Origin: Dactylorhiza incarnata
Lineage: Eukaryota; Streptophyta; Magnoliopsida; Asparagales; Orchidaceae
Direction of reading: 5' to 3'
Assembly: GCA_033032865.1 (NCBI GenBank)
Contig: JAWHQI010000049.1
Span: forward strand, 9,615,501-9,679,500
DNA length: 64,000 bases
Under the pieces are notes generated by a model. The model saw only the letters and a list, made by a program, of their open reading frames with translations. It was not told the origin of the DNA and searched no databases. The translations under genes were made by a program, and so were the position numbers. Positions within the stretch are counted from its first letter, which is position 1; the number at the start of each line of letters is the position of its first letter. This document shows positions 1 through 9,734 of the stretch, in pieces.

Positions 1-473
1 GGAATAACCTAACCCTGCATAGTCTTGAGATGAAATAGGGTTTATCAAATACAACTTGTACTTAGCATTGAGTGTGATGCGTCTTCAAATCAAGGGAACA
101 TTTAGGGTAATATTCCCAATAGAGATTTCTAGCCCATTGTTTGTCGTGGTTTCTGGGCCGACAGTCTGGTGCTCTCTAGTGCCCTCCAGGGTGCCCAACT
201 CAACATTGGCTTAGGAGGGGAAGTTCCTTTTTTTTCATCATCCAGGTTAGTGGCAGGACCTCCACGATATAGCTCATAGGGTCTGTTTTTTAGTTTTCCA
301 CGATCGTGAGTGAGGTTCTTTACTCTGAATGTCTGACCTAGTGTTCTGACTCAAGAGAAGTAAAAGCAAGCTATATCACTCTGAACTTCTCTTAAACCGT
401 GGTTTTCAAGTTCAATATTTTTTGTGCGATGCGCGTGGACCATAGCTTATTTGGAAAATTTTGAGTATGTCTT
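1..473. other. Unrecognised sequence with a weak LTR-like remnant
   Basis: No coding signal is visible. A stretch of about 40 bases near 185-225 (CTCCAGGGTGCCC, then GGCTTAGGAGGGGAAG) resembles the segment 39630-39665 of the solo LTR at 39071-39831, so this may be the end of an LTR of that family. The similarity was judged by eye only. Confidence 0.3.
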
Positions 474-1060
474 ATGGATGGAAGGGAAGGGCAAGCGACC
501 AACCAGAATGGCTCACCCCTCTCTAGCGAGTACGTTAAGGAGAGCAATTTTGAGAGGTTGATCAGGAAGTCGATCCAGGAGACCCTGCTCCTCGCCCTCA
601 CGCTGCCGGCCGAATGCTCGAACCCCTTGGTCCTAGTACTCGCCTCAAAAGCATTGCACGAGGAAGCACCAGGAAGGCGAGCAGGGAAGGAAGTAGTGGT
701 GGAGGAGGATGAACAAGCCCTTCGTGGGAGAGTGTTCTTCCACAGAAGTTCACAGAATTGCCGGTTCGTCATCGTGGATGCCCTAGGCAGCTACAATGCC
801 ATCTTTGGACAGCCCCTCATCAGCAACTTCCAGTGCGTTCCTTCCTCCTACCACCAGTGCATGAAGTACAACATCGGAGGAGTCCAGGTCTGGGTCAGGG
901 GAGACCCCAAGGTGGCTAAGCAGTGCAACGTCATGTCTGTCAACACTAATTCTTGGAAGGAGGAAGCGAAGGATGCCGATAATGTGATGGAGGACTGGGC
1001 CAGGCTGGAGGTAGTAGGTGATATAGAGATGAATGAAGTCATCACCAAGGGAAAGAGGCC
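474..1060 (+). pseudogene. Ty3/gypsy protease-linker fragment, 5' part of a chimeric ORF
   Basis: The second half of this open stretch (about residues 100-160) matches the region downstream of the protease in the Tat element at 4340-4530. The shared pattern is SYNAIFGQP, then a Y/H-rich stretch, then DPKVA and the motif NVMSVNT against YVKTVNM. The first half is not recognised. No DTG active site is present, so this is a fragment and not a working protease. The open frame ends at 1064, overlapping the next fragment by four bases, which looks like the junction of two unrelated pieces. The start codon is not supported by any ribosome or transcript evidence. Confidence 0.55.
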
Positions 1061-1468
1061 ATGAAGGTAGTTATTAAAGACAAATCTAGCCGGTCTCAGC
1101 TGGACGACCAGGTGTCGATCAAGAAGAGGAAGAGGGCCAAAACAACGACGAAGAGAATATCAAGGAATGCCAAGAATTTGAAGGCCAAGAACCCAGCGGC
1201 TTCCAAGAAATCAACCGCAGCTAGCCTCCAAAATAAGCCGAGCAAGAAAGAGGTCGTCGAAGAGCAAGTCACTCCCTCAAACAAGCCAGATGAGTTGACT
1301 CCCAACTATACAGCCAGCATCACGGTCAGCGATATCCTAAAGGATATGGAGACCTTTGAGAGGCAGGATAAGCTCCTTGACACCACCGCGATTACAAGAG
1401 AAGCCGGCCATCCTGATGATAATGCCTCTATTCTGGACGAAGCCGCGCCGAGAAAGAATGCTTTCTAA
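1061..1468 (+). pseudogene. Displaced copy of part of antisense gene A
   Basis: The 135-residue frame is closely similar to residues in the middle of the minus-strand gene A (about 22520-22920): both contain RISRxAKNLKAKNP, ASKKSTAASLQNK, VEEQVTPSNKPDELT and APRKNAF. It is lysine/serine-rich and lacks the start, the coiled coil and the end of gene A. Its orientation relative to the adjacent LTR is opposite to that at 22-24 kb. Immediately after it, 1481-1503 repeats the motif GCCGRCCATCCTGATGAT already present at about 1403-1420, then runs into the LTR. This is what a template switch or end-joining event would leave. I see no reason to think it is expressed. Confidence 0.75.
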
Positions 1469-1503
1469 GAAAGCAGGATGAAAGCCGACCATCCTGATGA
1501 TTA

Positions 1504-2149
1504 TGTTTACACAAGACCACTACCGACATAATGGTCCTATCAGACCGGCCGACCTATTATACTAACCTCCTAACTCCATTTTTTGACTATTGGCACATGT
1601 CTCTCGGTTCATCAAAACCAACCCATGCAGTCTGCCTATCAACAAGCCGCCATCAAGAGGGTCACATCCATGGCTCAAGTCCAGAAGGCAAAATTCGGTC
1701 TTGAATTATAGACTTCCCGAGCTACTGCTCTACTCTACTCACCGCTGATCTCAACCCTGGCTTAATACAAGTTGGAGCTCAAGACACCAGGCCGCGCGGC
1801 TTCACTTTTCTTTCCCTTCTGTATCCCGTCACCCCCTGCCCGATTCTCCTGTATTTGGGCAGGCAGTTATTTTATCCCTGCCCATTTGGGTAGGCCCCCG
1901 AGCCTATAAATAGGGGGGAGACATTCCCAAGACACGCACCCTAGAATCCAGGAGCTCGCTTGTTAGGGATGCGATCTCGAGTCCACTGTCGAAGGTTTGC
2001 TGTCCGGCCGGCTTCTTTCCTACTTTGCCTTGTATCCCACTGTAAAACACTTCTTAAATCAAAGGAAAGCCCGTCACAAGAGTGGCATTCGCCTTGACGG
2101 GCAAAGTCCGGTCTCGACCGCTGCTAGCGATCTAACTTCTCTCGGTCTA
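1504..2149 (+). repeat. 5' LTR of the Tat element (direct-homology part)
   Basis: Starts with TGTTTAC and is collinear with 23488-24131, sharing the block around ACTGCCTCCTAACTCC-type sequence, the TGCCCATTTGGG box and CCTATAAATAGGGG. The TATA box lies at 1904-1913, followed by a likely transcription start about 30 bases on. Collinearity with the 3' LTR stops at about 2143; beyond that the sequence matches the 3' LTR only as its reverse complement. Confidence 0.75.
1904..1913 (+). promoter_or_regulatory. TATA box of the Tat 5' LTR
   Basis: CTATAAATAG in a C/G-flanked context, identical in position and sequence in the other LTR at 23890-23899. It would drive the + strand gag-pol transcript. 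Confidence 0.6.
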
Positions 2150-2215
2150 TTAATGCCGAATTTGCACCTCCACGATCGACGCTAGGGAAATGAAGGAAAA
2201 GAGGAGGCCGCGTGT
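2150..2215 (+). repeat. Segment inverted relative to the 3' LTR tail
   Basis: The 65-70 bases here (ATGCCGAATTTGCACCTCC ... ACGCTAGG ... GAAGGAAAAGAGGAGG) match 24150-24217 only in reverse complement. The first codons of the gag frame lie in this segment. Either this end or the 3' LTR end has been inverted. Confidence 0.7.
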
Positions 2216-4132
2216 TGTTGGAGAAATTCTTGATAGTATGACAGACCGCCAGTTTGTCCAGAGAGACCGCTCTGACCACAGTGATGACTCCTTGTGGGAG
2301 GCGTTAGAGCAGTCTAAGCTGGAAGCTGAGCAAGCTCAAAAAATGACCGACCAGCGGTTAGAAGCAGTTAGTCAGGCCCTAGCTGTGCTAACCGAGCGGC
2401 TAATCCCTCAGCAAGCCGCGGTTAGCCAGGCAGTAACTCCAGCTCCTCCTCCTCCTCCATATCCATTACCTCAGGTCGTCAACCTTCAACCGCCTCCACA
2501 AGGCTTTGCAGGTCGGCAAGCCTTCTATCAAGAGGCCGCCCAGAACATGCCGACGCAGGATCTTGATTTCCAGGGGGCGGCCTCTCACGCGGCTTGCATC
2601 TCCTATCCAGCGGCCTATCCTCCAGAAGCCGCAACCCGCCTTCCTTACCAAGCGTCTTATCCATGAGTAGCCGCAGCTCCGGCGACCTGTTATTCTATTC
2701 CTTTTCTTTATGAGGACATCGAAGAAACTTCTCTGTTTGTTGATGAAGTTTGAGGAGTGCCAGCTCCAAATAATTTCAGAGGACCACGCTTGCCCACGTA
2801 TAATGGAGAATCTGATCCAACCATTCATCTTCAGGCCTTTGAATCGGTTGTTGCCTTAAGAACCCTCATCGATGCTACTCAGTGCAAACTCCTCCTGACA
2901 TCCTTTGACGGACAAGCGAGGGAATGGTTCTATGGACTGCACCACCAGTCCACCAGTTGTTTTGCAGAATTGCGTAGAGAGTTTTTTCATAGATTCTCTA
3001 CTTCTTAGAAGAGGAAAAGTGGCCCTGTGGCCCTATTTGACATAAAGCAGCGCGAAGACGAGATGTGGGCTCGTTTTGTCGATCGCTTCCAAAAGGAGAT
3101 CATGGAGATCTAGAATGTCGATCTAGAGTTGTATAGGGTTGCTCTGATTCACGGCCTGAGAGAGGGGCCATTAAATTTGAAGCTAATATCAAAGAACCGA
3201 GGACTTATCAAGAGATGATCAGCCTCGCAAACATGTTTATTAGGGGTGAGAAAAGTTACCCCGGTTATGTTGCAAAGCTGCTGAATGATAAGGATTCATC
3301 CATCTCTTCCTCCGCCCATCAGCAACAGTATCATCATCCACCTCATCGTGATTTTGAACCCCGTGCTCAAAGGGGAAGAAATTTCAGGCATAAGCAGCCC
3401 GCTTTCGGCCATCTACGGTTTCAAGAGCAGAAACTGCCGTTGGCCGCCACATCCTCTCCACCTATGGCAGTTCCGTAAATAATGCCAGTGTATGTGCCAC
3501 AATACACTGCGCCACCACCTCCAGTTGCTCCATCCGTTCAATATGATGATTCACAAGAATCATTCACCCCCCTAAACGTCACCAAGGACGAAGTCGTCCA
3601 AATTCTTTAAAAGAGGCCTGATTTCAAAAGACCTGCTCCCTTGAGGTCAGATGTCCGAAACCATAATCTGAACCTCTTCAGCGAATATCATAAAGAAGGA
3701 GGGCATCTGACGGAAAATTGTCGAGCCCTTCGCTTATTAATTGAGAAACTCTTGGGAGAGGGAAAGCTCCGGGGTTTGGTTAGGAAAGAGGTGCCTTATG
3801 AACCATCAACCGTCAAGGGGAAAGAAATAATGGAAGTTAGCTGGGAATGCGCTGATGTGGAAGATATCGGCTGTTACGACGACATCCACCCTACCACCGA
3901 GTGTATTTAGGTGAATGATGAGGGACCCCTCGACAACATCTATTGCATTCATGGAGGAACCGACCCCGAATCCTATAGAAAATCAAGTGTTGCAAGGGTC
4001 TTCAAGCAGGAAGTGGTGGCCACTTGCACTTATGCTCCTAAAAGGTCGGTCATTACTTTTGGCCAAGAGTACCATCCTCCGAATGCGAATTCATTCGATG
4101 ATGCCGTGGTAATCAAAGCTATCATCAAAAAT
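2190..4132 (+). pseudogene. gag: gag of the Tat element
   Basis: Encodes the structural capsid-type polyprotein that would package element RNA in cytoplasmic particles. The N-terminus is charged (MKEKRRPRVVGEIL), followed by a helical stretch and a proline-rich linker (about residues 75-110). The retrotransposon gag core lies at 2757-3210 with typical motifs LPTYNGESDP, WFYGL and the block REDEMWARFVDRFQ. A degenerate zinc-knuckle-like stretch (HKEGGHLTENC) is at about 3676-3712. Disabling changes: stops at 2664, 2751, 3006 and about 3111, a frameshift near 3190-3210, then further stops at 3476, 3608 and 3908. The ATG at 2190 is the first plausible start but lies in the inverted segment. Domain order and motifs fit Tat/Athila gag. 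Confidence 0.75.
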
Positions 4133-4829
4133 TAAACGGTACATAAGATCTTGATTGAGACGGGTAGTTCCGTCAATCTCCTATTCCGCCCAACCTTTAA
4201 AACCTAAAGACTGGAAAGCCTCTGCTTTCCACTGAAGGGCCCCTCTACGGCTTCTCGGGAGAGAAGAAGGAAGTGGAAGGTTGCGTAAAGCTTTTGGTAT
4301 CTTTGGGAGGAATAACAAAGTTGGTCAACTTTGTTGCAGTGGATGACCCAAGCAGCTACTGTGCCATCTTCGGAAGGCCCATTCTGAATGCTTATCAGGC
4401 GGTGGTATCTACTTTCCATCTCGCTCTCAAGTTTGCAGCTGAAGGAAGTCAATATCGGATCCGGAGTGATCCAAAGGTGGCCCGAGAATGCTATGTTAAG
4501 ACAGTCAACATGATTACCAATGCTCCACTTCCTAAACTTCCAGTTGACATCCTCAAAGTGGCCGAGGAGAATAAAGACCGAGAAGAGGCTCACCTGGAAC
4601 CGACCTAGGTAACCCAAGAAGTCCCCATTGCTGAAGGGGAAGAGAAGAAACTCATCATCAATGCAGAACTGCCTGAAGAAGATAAAGTTCAACTGATCCC
4701 CTGTCTCTTGGAGAATTTGGATGTCTTCGTCTGGTTGGCGGAAGATATGCCCGGAGTGGATCCGAACGTTGCTTGCCATCATCTCAACGTCTCCCCTGAC
4801 TTCAAGCCAATCTAGCAAAAAATAGGGCG
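4133..4829 (+). pseudogene. Aspartic protease and linker of the Tat pol
   Basis: Retropepsin-like domain that would cleave the Gag-Pol polyprotein. The active-site motif reads ILIETGSSVNLLF at about 4150-4190, where the family has D-T/S-G, so the catalytic Asp is replaced by Glu. The downstream block AIFGRPILNAYQAVVS and DPKVARECYVKTVN is the region duplicated at 474-1060. A one-base loss near 4240 shifts the frame (LKGP to YGFSGEKK-type sequence), a TAG stands at 4606, and another break precedes the RT. Confidence 0.7.
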
Positions 4830-5651
4830 GTGGCAACCAATCTGGCGGTACCGATTAAGGAAGAAGTTGCCAAACTTCTTAAAGAGAATTTTGTTTCTGA
4901 AATTCAATACCCCACCTGGATGTCAAATGTTGTAATGGTAAGAAAGTCAGGGGGGAAATGGCGTATGTTTGTGGATTTCACAAAGCTCAATAAAGCGTGG
5001 CCCAAAGATTGTTACCCTTTGCCTCGGATAGATGTTTTATTAGATTCCACGGTTGGGTATAATTTCATGAGCTTTTTAGATGCATTCTCCGGGTACCACC
5101 AAATTAAAATGCATAAGCCCGACATTACACATACGTCTTTCAATATGAATGATGGGTGCTATTGTTACCTCGTAATGCCTTTCATCCATAAAAATGCGGG
5201 CGTTACGTACCAAAGAATGATGGACACAGTTTTTAAACGACAAAAGTGGAGGAATCTCGAAGTCTATGTCGATGATGTCCTCCTAATAAGTAAAACCATT
5301 TCGGTGCACCTGGAAGACCTCGTAGAGACGTTCGCTACTCTACGAAGGTTTAAATTAAAATTGAACCCATTGAAATGCGTGTTTGGAGCAAACAAAGGGA
5401 TGTTTCTTGGGCATCTTCTCACTCCGGATGGCCTTGCACCAAATCCTGATAAGGTGAAGGCATTTCTTGATATGGCTCCTCCTCGTAATTCGAAAGAAGT
5501 TCAGCAGTTGGGAGGAAGGTTAGCAAGCCTGAGCCGATTCATCTCTAAGTCAGGAGATAAAAGCACCCCATTCATTAAAACACTCAGAGGAGAGTCTAAA
5601 TTTGAATGGAATGAAGAATGCAACAACGCTTTCAAACAATTGAAAATATAG
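4830..5651 (+). pseudogene. pol: Reverse transcriptase of the Tat element
   Basis: RNA-dependent DNA polymerase domain, open over 273 residues. It shows the standard blocks: WRMFVDFTKLNKAWPKDCYPLP, FLDAFSGYHQI, MPF..KNAGVTYQRMMD, and the catalytic YVDD within NLEVYVDDVLL, followed by FLGHLLTPDG and the connection motif. Both Asp residues of YVDD are intact. The canonical start of the domain (QKxRxxxP) lies just upstream in another frame, so this ATG is not a native start. The frame stops at 5649 and the RNase H continues after a frameshift. Confidence 0.85.
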
Positions 5652-6085
5652 CTAACGTTAACCCCCTGCTCCAAAGCCCTCGCGAAGGGGAAATATTGTT
5701 CTTGTATTTGGGGGTTGGACCAGATGCAGTAAGCTCCGTCCTTATCCAGGAGGAGAAGAAGAAGCAATTCCCAATCTATTATGTCAGCCACATCCTCAAG
5801 GATGCGGAAACCAGATATTCAATTCTAGAAAAGCTATCTCTAGCTTTGGTTATGTCATCTCGCAGGCTCCGTCCTTACTTTTAAGCCCATCCAATTCAGG
5901 TGGTCTCAGATCATCCTCTGAGAAGCATATTGGAAAATCCAGACCATTCAGGAAGATTAGCCAAATGGGCCATAGAGCTGAGTGAGTTTGAAATATCCTA
6001 TATCCCTAGGATAGCAATCAAGGCATTAGTTTTGGCAGATTTCCTGGTAGATACGACAGAGACTAATCCAGAGCAGATGATATGA
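5618..6085 (+). pseudogene. RNase H (first, retroelement-type) of the Tat pol
   Basis: Continues pol in a shifted frame: LFLYLGVGPDAVSSVLIQE, then QFPIYYVSHILKDAETRYS and a block ending in ALVLADFLVDTTE that normally joins the second RNase H. The segment HPLRSILENPDHSGRLAKWAIELSEF is typical of Tat and Athila. A TAA at 5882 and a TGA at 6083 interrupt it. Confidence 0.75.
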
Positions 6086-6440
6086 TCTCCTCTGGCCTAG
6101 ATTATCTACGTAGAAGGGGCCTCAGGTAAAAACTCTATGGGAGCCGGAGTCGTCTTAATCAGCCCAAATGGCATCAAATTGGAGCAAGCTATCAAGTTCT
6201 TTTTTTCAGTCACAAACAATCAGGCAGAGTTGAAGCACTCTTGGCCGGTCTATGACTTGCACGTTAAAACAGATTCCCTCGTAATGGATTCATAAGTATT
6301 GGGAAACTTTGAGACCAGGGAACCAATGTTGAGAAAGTATCTGCTGATAGCCAAAGAAGTAATCGGGAAGTTTAAATCTTTTATCATTGAGCATATTGCA
6401 AGAACACAAAATGAAGAGGCAGATGAATAATCCAAGTTTG
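6085..6440 (+). pseudogene. Second, archaeal-type RNase H of the Tat pol
   Basis: The pattern IIYVEGASG..SMGAGVVLISPNGIKLEQAIKF, then TNNQAEL, then VKTDSLVM identifies the extra RNase H domain that separates the Tat clade from most Ty3/gypsy elements. The first catalytic Asp (normally YVDG) is Glu here, part of the block after TNNQAE is lost, and stops occur at about 6097 and 6292. Not functional. Confidence 0.75.
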
Positions 6441-6499
6441 TTCTCCCATCAGGAGGAGTAACTTCAGAACTTTTCCATCCGGCAACAGAAGAAGGGGAA

Positions 6500-7780
6500 C
6501 TAATGCAAATCGATCAGCATCCTTCCTAGAAGGATCCCTACGAGTTGTACTTATCTAAAGGGGAATTCCATTCATCTATAAAGGATAAGAGAAGGTTCAG
6601 AAGAAGGGCATCCTATTATTGCGTCGATGTAGGAATCTTGTACAGAAAGTCTCTCATTTCCCCTCTGGCGAGATGTGTCTCAGAAGAAGAAATTCCTGTG
6701 ATATTACAAGAGGTACATTCGGGAGAATGAGGAACTCATTCTGGGGCAAAGACTCTAGAGAAGATAATCGTAAGACAAGGATATTTTTGGCTGACCATGA
6801 GGAAAGATGCAGAAGCATTCGCCAAGCGATGCATTCAATGTCAAAGGTTTGCTCCGCTTCAACTTTAACCGGCCCAATCACTTAGATTGATAACAACACC
6901 TTGGACATTTGTTGTTTGGGGGGATGGATCATATCGGGCCCTTCTTGACCGCGAGTGGGCAACGCCGTTTCATAATTGTCATGATTGATTATTTCAGCAA
7001 GTGGATTGAAGCAAAAGCATTGGACAAAACTACCACACAAGTTACAAGAACTTCATTTGGGGAGAAGTTGTCTGCCGACAGGGAATCTCGTTGTCTATTG
7101 TCACCGATAATGGCCCTCAAGTCAACAATTTAGAAATGATCAGTTTCTGTGATCAAATTGGGATAGACCTGCGATTCTCCTCAGTGCATCATCCAAGGAG
7201 TAATGGGCAGGTGGAGGCTGCCAATAAGCAAATCTTATATCTTTTGGAGAAGAAGGTTTTGAATCAAAGAAGGGACTTGACAGAGCTGCTCCCTTCAGTT
7301 CATTGGACTCTCCGAACTACTCCAACTTCGGCCATGGGTGAAACACCATTCAAGTAATCTCATGGATCAGAAGCGCTTATTCTCGTGGAATTTGAAGTAA
7401 CCAGCCCCAGGGTCATGTATGCAAAATAAGGAGATGAGGCCTGGATAGAAAAAAATGATGAAGCAATAAAATATAGTTTGGATTTCATCGAAGAACTCCA
7501 AAATGAGGCTACTATCTGGAAGGCAGAAGTAAAGAGGAGAATGGACAGACATTTTGATTAGAATATCAGGTTCAAGCAATTCTTAGTCGGAGATATTGTA
7601 TTAAAAAAGGTGGATGCTGCAGCCAGAACAGGTATCGTGGGAAAATTAAATCCTAACTGGGCAGGACCATTCATCATCAAGGTGGCATTAAGAAGTGGGG
7701 CTTATCGACTCCAGACAAGTGATGGGGAAGACATCTCGCATACTTGGAGCGGTGATGATCTCAAACGATTTTATCCTTAA
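6500..7780 (+). pseudogene. Integrase of the Tat element
   Basis: The order of integrase domains is preserved. The zinc-binding region shows HSG..GTHSGAKT and CIQCQRF (6715-6860). The catalytic core has Asp in GMDHIGPF (about 6925), the second Asp in VTDNGPQ (about 7100) and Glu in SNGQVEAANK (about 7205), so all three acidic residues survive, but in different frames. The C-terminal part ends with PNWAGPFIIKV..GAYRLQ and a TAA at 7778. Frameshifts lie near 6895-6925 and 7060-7090, with stops at about 6728, 6883, 7356, 7427 and 7558. Confidence 0.8.
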
Positions 7781-9593
7781 ATGTCATCTTTTATTATTTG
7801 CATTTTGGATATTCAATGAGAAGCCCCATACTGACACGTTTCCCTTTCTGATGGCTATGCTCTATTATATATATCCCTCACTGAACCTTGGAGACATCAC
7901 CAAGTTCTGTTCGAACCCCCTCGGATTGTAGTCATTAGCGTAATACCACGAGGACCACGTGTAGCGGGGAGTTTTCTCACACGTGTAGTGGAAGCCTGCC
8001 AATTCCTGTGCGGTGGTCTTCAGAATTTTGGATCCCGGCCGGTATCTAACACACCTCTGCATCAAGGGAGGTCTAGGTGACTGTTAGCTCTATCGTGCTC
8101 CGAAAGGGATATAGTTATAGTTTTGATGATCCTTTTGATGAAAGCAATGTCGGTATAGCCTCCGCGGCATAACCAAACCTGCCCAATTGATCATCTTAGT
8201 CTGTGACCATCGAATACTCCTAAGGTACTCTCGAGCGGTGCCTATAGGGGACCCACAACTAGGTTGATCTCTCTGAGGAAAGCAATGTCGGTAAAGCCCC
8301 CGCGACATAACCACACCTGCCCAATTGATCAACTTAGCTTGTAACCCTAGGCTAGAGAGCAGTTGAGTCACAAAAATTCTTACAGCTCTTATGACCACTT
8401 GAGAAAAGCAATGCTTGCTACCTAAGCGCACCTGCCCACTTGGTCATCTGAGTCTGTAATCCTTCTACTTCTTTTATTTCTTCACAGGAAATTACTCTCC
8501 TATTATGGTTCTTTATGACCATTTAGGAGTAGTATTAAAATAGGTACGAGCATATCTGCTATTTAAAAATATGGCTTTAAGACCGGGCGTTCTGATCTAT
8601 TAAGTCGGTCGGCTTGACTAAATGACTGCTTAATATGTTGACCGATCGGTTAGAATAAATCTAGCTTTAGAGCTAGAGAACAGGTTATTACAGGAAGCCA
8701 TAAGGTAGTGCTTCTAACGAGTTGACAATAATAATATTGCCCGATCGGTTTATATAATCGGATTATGTATGTCTCATTATACTACCGTGAGCTAGTACTA
8801 TCTGCTCAGACTGAGAGGATTTATGAAACTGGTCTACAGTTCATTCTTATTCGCTCGGTTCGTATTAATCCTTTCATAAGAAATCAACAATGGGTTATTC
8901 TGGCAGTAATTAAGTATTGCTTAGCCTTGGTTATTAGTCGCCCAGAATATGTTGACCGCGCGGCTTATATACTATTATTTATACTTATGAAAATGTTCGC
9001 CTTAACTTCAAGAAAAGGAACTTAAACTATTAGCCGCTCGAGCTAAGAAGTGATCACATATCTTGATAGTCATTATCCAGACATGCACTAGTCCATCAGG
9101 AAGTTATTAAAATATCTAAGTATTTTGGGATTTACATCGAAAGTCTCACGAGTTATGAAGTAACCGCGCGGCTTGATTTTCCTTTACATCATAGAATTCC
9201 AGAGTATATGGAACACGTGTTATTAGTCATCCGGGATATATCTTAAACCGCACAAACTTACAATCGAAATTTATTATGTCTGGCGGTTTCATGCTGTGAT
9301 TTATTTTTACTGAATTAATGTCGATCTCAGAACAAAGGGAACAAACCGTCCGAGCAACATTCCATGACATTCGGGCAGGTATTTATCTAAAACTCTCAGA
9401 GCACAAACTTCTAGCCGCGTGAATTAAATCTAGACCGCACGACTTAATTTTCTGGTGGATCAATGAAAACTCGCAGTTGAAAGGAAATAATAACCATGTA
9501 AGAACATTCACAAGTCATAAAAACAGACACCTGAGCATGTAACATCTTTGCATTCATTCTCAAAATGTATTTACAATAATTCAGACTGACCCA
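7781..9593. other. Non-coding spacer between Tat pol and antisense genes
   Basis: No convincing coding frame. Position and AT-rich character fit the long untranslated region typical of Tat elements. It holds the three imperfect repeats at 8131-8462 and two copies of the octamer CCGCGCGG (8956-8963, 9164-9171). Confidence 0.6.
8131..8462. repeat. Three imperfect ~80-base repeats in the Tat spacer
   Basis: Units at about 8131-8210, 8264-8347 and 8388-8462 share GAAAGCAATGTCGGT, ACCTGCCCAATTGATCA and CTTAGYYTGTAAYCC-type blocks. The third is the most diverged. Such repeats in the 3' untranslated region are common in Tat-clade elements. Confidence 0.65.
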
Positions 9594-9729
9594 CTATTCT
9601 CCCGACTTGAGCCTTTTAGCCATAGGAGAACTTGTGTCTCCTCCACCTTCAATATCAATGTCAGGTGAATATTCTCTACTAGACGACGAGGAACTTGATG
9701 AACCGCTGCTCGAGCCTTCATCTTTTGGG

Positions 9730-9734
9730 CTTTC
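9730..9734. repeat. Target-site duplication (left) of nested copia
   Basis: CTTTC, repeated exactly at 19417-19421 on the other side. The adjoining LTR end reads TTTTAAA where the other LTR has TGTTAAA, i.e. the terminal TG has mutated to TT. Confidence 0.85.

Noticed and set aside
8765..9025. 86-residue + strand frame in the Tat spacer
   Set aside because: No homology recognised, no conserved context; consistent with chance in non-coding DNA.
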